Source: Pyrinomonadaceae bacterium
Lineage (GTDB): Bacteria > Acidobacteriota > Blastocatellia > Pyrinomonadales > Pyrinomonadaceae
Reading direction: 5' to 3'
NCBI GenBank assembly: GCA_025937955.1
Contig: JAICQI010000425.1
Span: 1 to 5,614 of the forward strand
Length of the DNA: 5,614 nt
The position numbers were made by a program, and so were the translations under genes. This document shows, in pieces, positions 1 through 5,524 of this stretch; position 1 is the stretch's first letter; every line of letters begins with the position of its first letter. The notes under the pieces were generated by a model. It saw nothing but the letters and a program-made list of their open reading frames with translations, was not told the origin of the DNA and searched no databases.

Positions 1-461
1 TGGCGACGAACTTTCGTCCGTCTTCGGCGGCTGCAACCCAAATCGCAACGCAGATTGCGAATCAGTTAGGCGCCGAACTGCACGCGGTTTACGTGATCGG
101 AGATTACTTCGAACAGTTCTCGGTGATGTTTCCGGAAGGTGGGCTGGCGGCACTGACGCGGCTACGCAGTTACGTGCACGAACGCATGCAACACTTGTCA
201 CGCGCGGGCAGCGGCGCCGCGACGCACATCGCCGAAGGCAGACCCTACCAGGAGATCGTCAAGCTCGCCGACACGCTCGAGGCCGATCTGATTGTGATCG
301 GGACGGCGGTTCACGGCTCACTGTTTGGAAGTAGTCAGGTGCTGGGATCGGAGATCGAACGAGTGATCAGAAATGCGCCGTGTCCGGTGCTTTGCGTTCC
401 GGCGGCGCGGGTGGTCACGCCTTTGCCTGCGCTCGTGACGCAAGTCGTTCCGCAGATGTAA
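1..461 (+). CDS. Universal stress protein (UspA family), 5' end cut by window edge
   Basis: Frame 3 is open from the first bases and reads into a UspA fold, so the true start lies upstream of the window; the Met codon at 93 is internal. The visible N-terminus (ATNFRPSSAAATQIATQIA) matches the end of the first beta strand and first helix of Usp proteins, and about 5-10 residues are missing. The C-terminal half shows the typical EGRPYQEIVKLADTLEADLIVIGT strand-helix region (split here as EGRPYQEIVKLA and DTLEADLIVIGT), then HG-x9-GS and RNAPCPVLCVP. Usp proteins are small cytoplasmic stress or nucleotide-binding proteins. Two nucleotide-site positions look altered: the usual Asp of ATDxS is Asn, and the first Gly of the G-x2-G-x9-G(S/T) motif is not at its normal spacing (GTAVHG). 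ATP binding is therefore uncertain. The gene ends in TAA and converges on the rhodanese gene. Family call is firm; specific role unknown. Confidence 0.9.
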   Translation, partial: ATNFRPSSAAATQIATQIANQLGAELHAVYVIGDYFEQFSVMFPEGGLAALTRLRSYVHERMQHLSRAGSGAATHIAEGRPYQEIVKLADTLEADLIVIGTAVHGSLFGSSQVLGSEIERVIRNAPCPVLCVPAARVVTPLPALVTQVVPQM

Positions 462-466
462 CCAAT

Positions 467-486
467 ATAGGTCCAATAGGACCTAT
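467..486. terminator. Hairpin between convergent genes, possible bidirectional terminator
   Basis: ATAGGTCC (467-474) and GGACCTAT (479-486) form a perfect 8-bp stem with a 4-nt AATA loop, starting 6 nt after the Usp stop codon. The TAG stop of the full-length rhodanese frame (483-485) lies inside one arm. Its place between two convergent gene ends fits a shared terminator. The U-rich tract is weak on both strands (TGCTTCTT on plus), so efficient intrinsic termination is not assured. It supports the reading that the minus-strand gene really ends near 483 rather than at 612. Confidence 0.5.
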
Positions 487-938
487 TGCTTCTTAGCTAT
501 CGGTCTTCCCTGTTGCTGCCACAGAATGAACCCACCGAGCAACGCTGCTGCGTTTTCGATACCTTTTGATTTCAGTGTGACCACCGCACCGGCGGACGTA
601 TGTTCGTCCTTTCAAGAACAGTAAGTCACGATCGTCTTGTCGCGTGGAAGCTCGCTTGCGTGGTTCGCGATCTCGCCCACGGGGATGAGCCGCGAGCCGG
701 GAATGTGACCGATATCGTACGACGCCTGATTCCTGACATCGACGATGTACGCCTCGCCGTTCTTGATCATCGCGTCGAGCTCATCAATAGTGATGCGGCG
801 AGCACCGTCCGCGTAAGTTACCTCAGTTCCAGCCGGTTTCTGCGAATTGCTGTTTGCAACTTTATCGGTGGCGTTACACGAAATCAGAGCTGCGGCCGTC
901 GCTAGTGCCAGGAATGAAAAAGCAAATTTAAGACGCAT
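483..938 (-). CDS. Rhodanese-domain lipoprotein, probable selenoprotein (TGA at 612-614 read as Sec)
   Basis: Rhodanese-like protein of 151 residues if the in-frame TGA (codon 109) is read as selenocysteine. Residues 1-21 form a lipoprotein signal (MRLK, hydrophobic run, lipobox L18-I19-S20-C21; Asn at +2, so probably outer-membrane anchored). A short linker follows, then a rhodanese domain with VDVR (66-69), GHIPGS (77-82) and the catalytic Cys107 in IVTYCS. After the TGA the same frame continues KDEHTSAGAVVTLKSKG, then LLGGFILW and GRPI, the normal second half of a rhodanese, to TAG at 483. Cys-type relatives have YCSCPxEHTSA, so the TGA replaces a Cys in the active loop (Cys107-Ser-Sec109). 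Start: ATG at 936-938 with GGAGGA 6 nt upstream. Likely role: extracytoplasmic sulfane-sulfur transfer or thiol/selenol redox chemistry; substrate unknown. The alternatives are a nonsense mutation or sequencing error, or a truncated 108-aa product ending right after the active-site Cys, which could not fold as a rhodanese. Confidence 0.85.
584..614 (-). promoter_or_regulatory. Candidate bacterial SECIS element (UGA plus downstream hairpin)
   Basis: In the minus-strand transcript the UGA (614-612) is followed after 16 nt by CCGC (595-592), loop CGGU (591-588) and GCGG (587-584). The loop therefore begins 21 nt after the UGA and has G at its second position, giving GGU in the loop as in the E. 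coli fdhF element. This fits the loose bacterial SECIS rule (apical loop roughly 16-37 nt after UGA, G in its first two bases). The stem is only 4 bp before mismatches. A competing 5-bp hairpin GGACG/CGUCC (609-605 with 598-594) lies closer to the UGA. Judged by eye, not by folding. Confidence 0.5.
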
Positions 939-944
939 AAAGTG

Positions 945-950
945 TCCTCC
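945..950 (-). promoter_or_regulatory. Ribosome binding site of rhodanese lipoprotein gene
   Basis: GGAGGA on the minus strand, six bases before the ATG at 938. It is a strong Shine-Dalgarno match and fixes the start so that the lipoprotein signal peptide is complete. Confidence 0.8.
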
Positions 951-952
951 AA

Positions 953-978
953 AACCGTCCTAATGTGTTACGACGGTT
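953..978. promoter_or_regulatory. 26-bp near-perfect dyad, likely operator between divergent genes
   Basis: AACCGTC (953-959) and GACGGTT (972-978) are perfect inverted arms. Inside them TAA (961-963) and TTA (968-970) are also inverted around a TGTG centre, so each half reads AACCGTC-N-TAA. Ten base pairs of symmetry across about 2.5 helical turns suit a dimeric regulator. The site covers the probable -10 region of the rhodanese gene. If the plus-strand start of transcription is near 1007, its centre (965.5) lies about 41.5 bases upstream, the classical class II activator position. A regulator could thus repress one gene and activate the other. The regulator is not in the window. Confidence 0.55.
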
Positions 979-990
979 GGGATTTGTCAA
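962..990 (-). promoter_or_regulatory. Putative promoter of rhodanese lipoprotein gene
   Basis: Minus strand: a perfect TTGACA (990-985), then a 17-base spacer, then CACATT (967-962) as a weak -10 (3 of 6 matches). The -10 lies at the centre of the dyad, so a bound regulator would be expected to block it. Predicted leader is short, about 15 nt, and includes the Shine-Dalgarno. Confidence 0.4.
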
Positions 991-992
991 TG

Positions 993-1001
993 TGGTATAG
1001 T
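993..1001 (+). promoter_or_regulatory. Putative extended -10 promoter of the oxidoreductase operon
   Basis: TGGTATAGT is a TGn-extended -10 with TATAGT at 996-1001. No good -35 stands at the proper distance, consistent with an activator-dependent promoter whose activator would bind the dyad just upstream. Expected start of transcription is around 1007, leaving a leader of under 20 nt. Confidence 0.4.
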
Positions 1002-1024
1002 CTCGCTTCCCAAACGGAGCCTCT

Positions 1025-2611
1025 ATGACGACGGAACAGCCGCACCGGATTCAGTGGGCCAAGGTAATCGACCACACACGCTGTATCGGATGCCACGCCT
1101 GCACCACCGCGTGCAAGTCTGAGAACATCGTCCCGCTTTCCGTCACGCGCACTTACGTCAAACACGTCGACGTCGGTGTCTTCCCGCAGGCGCGCCGGGC
1201 ACATCAGGTGACGCGCTGCAACCAGTGCGTTCATGCGCCGTGTGTTACTGCCTGCCCGACCACCGCAATGTTCAAGCGTTCGGACGGGATTGTCGATTTT
1301 GATAAGTCGATCTGCATCGGCTGCAAGGCGTGCATGGCTGCCTGCCCGTACGACGCGATCTTTATCAACCCGGAAGATCACTCCGCTGAGAAGTGTAACT
1401 TCTGCGCGCACCGCATCGACATGCAGCTCGAGCCTGCCTGCGTGGTTGTTTGTCCGACTCAGGCAATTCTTGTTGGCGACATGAACGACTCCGACTCGTA
1501 CGTCGCGCAGATCATCAACCGTGACACGGTGGCGGTGAGGCGTCCGGAGAAAGAGACGCTGCCGAAACTCTTCTACAAAGGCGCGCACCAGGCGACGCTC
1601 GATCCGCTCGCGGCGAGGCGTCCTGAAGGCGGTCTCTTCATGTGGAGTGAGCAACAGGAAGGTGCTGAGTACGTCACTTCGGGCAATCCAAACTTCAACA
1701 ACTCGTCGGCTGCCGCGCTGCTCTCGTACGATGTTGCGCACTCGATTCCGTGGGACTGGCGCGTCAGTCTGTACACCTGGACCAAGGGAATCGCTTCCGG
1801 AGTTTACCTCGTTGCGTGTTTGCTCGTTTTACTTGGCGTGCTTGATGTTAGGAACCAGATCTGGTTGTGGGTCGCGCCCATTGTTTCGGGAGGGTTCCTT
1901 GCGATCACCGGCGGGCTGCTGCTTTGGGATCTCGAACATCCCGAACGCTTTCATCTGATCTTCACACGACCGCAATGGCGCAGTTGGTTAGTGAAGGGCG
2001 CATTCATTATTGCTGGTTATACACTTGTGCTTGCGTTGCACTTCGTTGCGAGTTTGGCTGGGTGGCGATCGTTTCAGTCGTGGTTAATGATCGCGGGAAT
2101 TCCGTTGTCGATTCTGACTGCGGTTTACACAGCCTATCTATTCGCACAGGCAAAGGCGCGCGACATGTGGCAAAACCCGCTCTTGCCGCCACACCTCCTT
2201 GTTCAGGCGTCGCTGCTGGGCTCGGCGATTCTGCTGCCGGTGATGGTTATCACGAGTTTGTCTTCCTCGGAACGCTTTCTGGCATTCGCACAGGTGGAAA
2301 CGACCTTATTGCTATGGCTCCTTGCAATCTCGAGCTTCATTCACCTTTTAATGATCTGGGGCGAAGTCTCTTTAACTCATCCGACGGCCCACTCACGTCT
2401 CGCAATCTGGGAGATGGTGAACGGGCGTTATAAAACCGATTTCTGGACCGGCATCATTCTGTCGTTCCTCGGTGGTCTATTACCATTGCTCGCCGCACTG
2501 GGTATCTTAGGCGCCTCGTTCGGAGCCGCCGCCGCCCCCCTGGCCCTGATCGGCATGATGCTTTTCGAACACGCATACGTCCAGGCCGGCCAATCCGTGC
2601 CACTTGCTTAA
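1025..2611 (+). CDS. Fused four-cluster ferredoxin subunit and NrfD/PsrC-type membrane anchor
   Basis: Electron-transfer and membrane subunit of a molybdoenzyme complex, 528 aa. Residues 1-150 are a PsrB/NrfC/DmsB-type ferredoxin with sixteen Cys in four groups: C20-C23-C26-C30, C65-C68-C73-C77, C97-C100-C103-C107 and C124-C127-C139-C143, expected to hold four [4Fe-4S] clusters. Residues 150-245 are a linker. Residues about 254-521 carry eight hydrophobic helices (roughly 256-275, 279-300, 323-347, 355-378, 393-414, 418-446, 474-495, 501-521) with NrfD features such as GIASGVYL, WDLEHPERF and RPQWRSWLVKGAF. The anchor should exchange electrons with the quinone pool. These two parts are usually separate genes; here they are one frame with no stop between. 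The N-terminus has no signal peptide, so the cluster domain is expected in the cytoplasm unless co-exported. ATG at 1025 is preceded by GGAG (1016-1019). The catalytic partner follows 93 bp downstream. Substrate unknown. Confidence 0.93.
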   Translation: MTTEQPHRIQWAKVIDHTRCIGCHACTTACKSENIVPLSVTRTYVKHVDVGVFPQARRAHQVTRCNQCVHAPCVTACPTTAMFKRSDGIVDFDKSICIGCKACMAACPYDAIFINPEDHSAEKCNFCAHRIDMQLEPACVVVCPTQAILVGDMNDSDSYVAQIINRDTVAVRRPEKETLPKLFYKGAHQATLDPLAARRPEGGLFMWSEQQEGAEYVTSGNPNFNNSSAAALLSYDVAHSIPWDWRVSLYTWTKGIASGVYLVACLLVLLGVLDVRNQIWLWVAPIVSGGFLAITGGLLLWDLEHPERFHLIFTRPQWRSWLVKGAFIIAGYTLVLALHFVASLAGWRSFQSWLMIAGIPLSILTAVYTAYLFAQAKARDMWQNPLLPPHLLVQASLLGSAILLPVMVITSLSSSERFLAFAQVETTLLLWLLAISSFIHLLMIWGEVSLTHPTAHSRLAIWEMVNGRYKTDFWTGIILSFLGGLLPLLAALGILGASFGAAAAPLALIGMMLFEHAYVQAGQSVPLA

Positions 2612-2617
2612 AAATGG

Positions 2618-2697
2618 CCACAAAAAGGCACAAAACTCACAAAATAGGAGGCAGCCACTGGCAAAGTTGTTTTTGTGTCTTATGTGCCTTTTGGTGA
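2618..2697. repeat. Long imperfect inverted repeat in the operon gap
   Basis: Two 27-base arms (2618-2644 and 2671-2697) pair at 22 positions around a 26-base loop; the core is AAAAGGCACA against TGTGCCTTTT. It fills nearly all of the 93-bp gap between the two operon genes. The A/T-tract plus GTG/CAC style resembles palindromic repeats I remember as common in intergenic regions of several environmental phyla; I could not check copy number. In the mRNA it would form a large stem whose 3' arm ends in GGTGA, the Shine-Dalgarno of the catalytic gene, so it could tune its translation or mRNA stability. Confidence 0.65.
2693..2697 (+). promoter_or_regulatory. Ribosome binding site of the catalytic subunit gene, inside the repeat arm
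   Basis: GGTGA, complementary to the 16S anti-Shine-Dalgarno, lies seven bases before ATG 2705. It is the outermost part of the repeat's right arm and can pair, weakly, with 2618-2622. An in-frame TGA at 2699-2701 rules out any earlier start, which matters because it excludes a hidden Tat signal peptide. Confidence 0.6.
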
Positions 2698-2704
2698 CTG
2701 AATT

Positions 2705-5524
2705 ATGAAACCAAAAGAAACCTTCTACCCGGGGCCGAGTCGGAGTCATCTGGCGGCGTTTCCACCGAAGGAAAGGTGGGATGATTGGACCGAGCTCGAT
2801 TCAAGGGCGTGGCCGCAGCGAAAGGAGAGGCATTACTCGCTCGTTCCCACTACTTGTTTTAACTGCGAGTCAGCGTGCGGGTTACTCGCGTACATCGACA
2901 AGGTTACGGGTGAGGTGCAGAAGTTTGAGGGGAATCCGGAACATCCCGGCTCGCGCGGGCGCAACTGTGCCAAGGGGCCGGCGACACTCAACCAGGTGAC
3001 GGATCCCGATCGCATTCTCTTCCCACTCAAACGCGCCGGAAGACGCGGCGAGGGTAAATGGGAACGCACCACGTGGGATGAAGCGCTCGACACGATCGCT
3101 ACGCGTATTCGCAACGCAATCGTGGAGAATCGACGTCACGAGATCATGTACCACGTCGGCAGACCCGGCGAAGACGGCTTTACCGAACGCATTCTCGCAG
3201 CCTGGGGAATCGACGGTCATAACTCGCACACCAACATCTGCTCCTCCGGAAGTCGCGAAGGCTATCAACTCTGGATGGGACTCGATCGTCCGAGTCCGGA
3301 TCATGCAAACGCCAAAGTCATCCTGCTGATCAGCGCGCACCTCGAGTCGGGTCACTACTTCAACCCACACGCGCAACGCGTGATCGACGGCAAAGCAAAT
3401 GGCGCGAAGCTGATCGTGTTTGACACACGTCTCTCAAACACAGCTACTCACGCGGATTACTGGGTGTCGCCATATCCCGGATCTGAAGCTGCGATCCTGC
3501 TGGCGATCGCGAACTACCTGATTCAAAACGATCTCTATAATCGTGAGTTTGTCGAACGCTGGTGGAATTGGAAAGAGTATCCCGGGACCGCGGATTTTGC
3601 GGATTTTGAAGAACGATTAAAACAGATCTACGCGGAGTATACGTTTGAGTTCGCGGCGGAAGAATCGGGTGTTGAGGCAAAAACGATTGAAGAGATTGCG
3701 AAGCTGGTTGCAACGGCCGGTACGCAATTTTCGACGCACAACTGGAGGAGCGTGGCGTCGGGAGTCAGCGGCGGATGGGCGGTCGCGCGCTGTCTCTTTA
3801 TGTTGAATGCATTGCTTGGAGCGATTGCAACTGAAGGTGGCGTGTATCCGAATGCGTGGAACAAGTTTGTGCCGAGACCGATCTATACGCCGCCACATCC
3901 GAACATGTGGAACGAGACCACGTGGCCGCGCGAGTATCCGTTGTCGATGAACGAAATGTCGTTTCTGCTGCCGCACTTTCTAAAAGACGGCCGCGCCAAA
4001 CTCGACGTTTACTTCACGCGCGTTTACAACCCCGTATGGACCAACCCCGATGGTTTTTCATGGATCGAGATGTTGACCGATCCGGATCTCGTCGGTTGCT
4101 ACGTCGCGCTCACGCCAACGTGGAATGAAACTTCATATTACGCCGATTACGTTTTGCCGATGGGAGTCGGTTCAGAGCGTCACGATCTTCATTCTTACGA
4201 AACACACGATTCGCAGTGGCTCGGTTTTCGACAGCCGGTGATGAAAGCTCTTCGCCAGCGCGCGGGCGAAACAGTTGACGACACGCGCGAGGTGAATCCG
4301 GGCGAAGTGTGGGAAGAGAACGAATTCTGGCTGGAGCTGACGTGGCGCATCGATCCCGACGGCACTCTTGGCATTCGACAATACGCCGAGTCGAAGAAAA
4401 ATCCTGGAACGCGTCTTGGCATTGATGAGTATTACGAATGGATCTTTGACAACTCCGTTCCCGGCCTGCCGGAACGAGCCGCAGCAGAGAATTTGACCCC
4501 GCTCGAATTCATGCGTCGCTACGGCGCGTTTGAAGTGAAGGACAAGATCGGAAGGATTTACGAAGAGGTCGTTCCCGCGGAAGAGTTGGACGACGTGCGT
4601 GAAGACACGATCGGGCGAGTCTTTACACGCGCGGCAAAACCGGCTGGGCCAAACATCGTCCCGCTGCCGCTGCCCGATGGCGATGACGACGGGCGTCGCT
4701 TAGTCGGCGTCAACGTCGATGGAACTATCAGGCGTGGGTTTCCGACGCCGAGTGGACGCCTCGAGTTTTACTCATCGACGTTGAGCAGTTGGGGCTGGCC
4801 CGAGCTCGCGATACCGGTTTACTTCAAGAGTCACGTTCACAAAGACAATCTCGAGGAAGATCAGACGATTCTGATCTCAACATTCCGGCTTGCGGTTCAG
4901 ATTCACACGCGCAGCGCCAACGCGAAGTGGCTCGACGAGATCGCTCACACCAATCCGCTCTGGATTCACCCGACGCACGCGGCGAAGCTCGGCATCCGGA
5001 CCGGCGATCTGGTTCGTGTTGAAACTGAGATCGGTTACTACGTCGTGGCTGCGTGGGTGACGGAAGGAATTCGACCGGGCATCGTGGCGTGTAGTCATCA
5101 CATGGGCCGCTGGAAACTGACGGACGAAGGCCAGCGACAGTTGATGGCAACGGTGAAGTTGGACCACGAGGGAACGCAATGGAGTTTGAAACGCGAAAAA
5201 GGGATCGAGCCTTACCAGTCGGACGATCCTGACACGCTGCGCATCTGGTGGAAAGACGCCGGCGTTCACCAGAACATGACGTTTCCAGTGCATCCCGATC
5301 CGATTTCCGGAATGCACTGCTGGCACCAGGCGGTGCGCGTGCGCGTTGCCGAGCCGGGCGATCGGCCGGGTGATATTTTTGTCGATACGCAGAAGTCGCG
5401 CGAGGTGTACAAGAAGTGGCTGGCAATGACGCGCCCGGCTGATCAATATTCACCGGATGGCACCCGCCGTCCCTACTGGATGCTTCGCCCGTTGAAACCA
5501 GCGCGCGAGTTCTATAATTTGTAG
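2705..5524 (+). CDS. Molybdopterin oxidoreductase catalytic subunit (CISM family), no Tat signal
   Basis: Large catalytic subunit, 939 aa, of the DMSO-reductase superfamily, expected to bind a bis-pyranopterin Mo/W cofactor and one [4Fe-4S] cluster. Visible parts: N-terminal cluster motif C51-x2-C54-x3-C58-x29-C88 followed by AKG; molybdopterin oxidoreductase core from about 90 to 500 with GRPGEDGF (152-159), Cys179 in TNICSSGSREG as the likely metal ligand (TGC codon, not TGA), FDTRLSNTATHADYW (239-253) and ADYVLP (480-485); a charged insert around 500-660; TPSGRLEFY (681-689); and a C-terminal molybdopterin dinucleotide-binding domain from about 720 (IHTRSANAKWLDEI, NPLWIHPTHAAKLGIRTGDL). 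There is no twin-arginine signal and no room for one upstream, so the enzyme probably sits on the cytoplasmic face, docked on the ferredoxin-NrfD fusion. The family includes formate dehydrogenases, polysulfide/thiosulfate reductases and SoeA-type sulfite dehydrogenases; I cannot choose between them. ATG 2705 follows GGTGA. Confidence 0.93.
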   Translation: MKPKETFYPGPSRSHLAAFPPKERWDDWTELDSRAWPQRKERHYSLVPTTCFNCESACGLLAYIDKVTGEVQKFEGNPEHPGSRGRNCAKGPATLNQVTDPDRILFPLKRAGRRGEGKWERTTWDEALDTIATRIRNAIVENRRHEIMYHVGRPGEDGFTERILAAWGIDGHNSHTNICSSGSREGYQLWMGLDRPSPDHANAKVILLISAHLESGHYFNPHAQRVIDGKANGAKLIVFDTRLSNTATHADYWVSPYPGSEAAILLAIANYLIQNDLYNREFVERWWNWKEYPGTADFADFEERLKQIYAEYTFEFAAEESGVEAKTIEEIAKLVATAGTQFSTHNWRSVASGVSGGWAVARCLFMLNALLGAIATEGGVYPNAWNKFVPRPIYTPPHPNMWNETTWPREYPLSMNEMSFLLPHFLKDGRAKLDVYFTRVYNPVWTNPDGFSWIEMLTDPDLVGCYVALTPTWNETSYYADYVLPMGVGSERHDLHSYETHDSQWLGFRQPVMKALRQRAGETVDDTREVNPGEVWEENEFWLELTWRIDPDGTLGIRQYAESKKNPGTRLGIDEYYEWIFDNSVPGLPERAAAENLTPLEFMRRYGAFEVKDKIGRIYEEVVPAEELDDVREDTIGRVFTRAAKPAGPNIVPLPLPDGDDDGRRLVGVNVDGTIRRGFPTPSGRLEFYSSTLSSWGWPELAIPVYFKSHVHKDNLEEDQTILISTFRLAVQIHTRSANAKWLDEIAHTNPLWIHPTHAAKLGIRTGDLVRVETEIGYYVVAAWVTEGIRPGIVACSHHMGRWKLTDEGQRQLMATVKLDHEGTQWSLKREKGIEPYQSDDPDTLRIWWKDAGVHQNMTFPVHPDPISGMHCWHQAVRVRVAEPGDRPGDIFVDTQKSREVYKKWLAMTRPADQYSPDGTRRPYWMLRPLKPAREFYNL

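Noticed and set aside
594..609. GGACG/CGUCC hairpin just after the UGA as the SECIS element.
   Set aside because: Its loop begins only about 8 nt after the UGA and lacks a G in the first positions, so it fits known bacterial SECIS geometry worse than the CCGC/GCGG hairpin; kept as a competing fold.
600..905. Plus-strand open frame of about 101 codons.
   Set aside because: It is antisense to the rhodanese gene, has no recognisable protein features, and its frame is explained by the codon pattern of the real gene.
612..938. Annotating the rhodanese gene as a complete 108-aa protein ending at TGA 612.
   Set aside because: It would stop one residue after the catalytic Cys, losing half of the fold, while the same frame downstream encodes exactly the missing half.
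953..978. FNR or Crp binding site.
   Set aside because: The half sites AACCGTC-N-TAA do not match TTGAT-N4-ATCAA or TGTGA-N6-TCACA.
968..1741. Long minus-strand open frame (257 codons) over the ferredoxin domain.
   Set aside because: Arg/Val-rich shadow of the strongly supported 1025-2611 gene; no domain or ribosome binding context seen.
2618..2697. Intrinsic terminator or transposon end between the two operon genes.
   Set aside because: The stem is AT-tract rich and interrupted, the downstream gene is a required partner, and no target-site duplication or transposase is visible.
3239..3241. Possible Sec codon at the metal-ligand position of the molybdoenzyme, as in some formate dehydrogenases.
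   Set aside because: The codon is TGC (Cys179); no TGA interrupts the frame.
4824..5453. Minus-strand open frames of about 190-210 codons opposite the catalytic subunit's C-terminus.
   Set aside because: Low-complexity Arg/Ser/Pro-rich shadows of a clear molybdopterin-binding domain.
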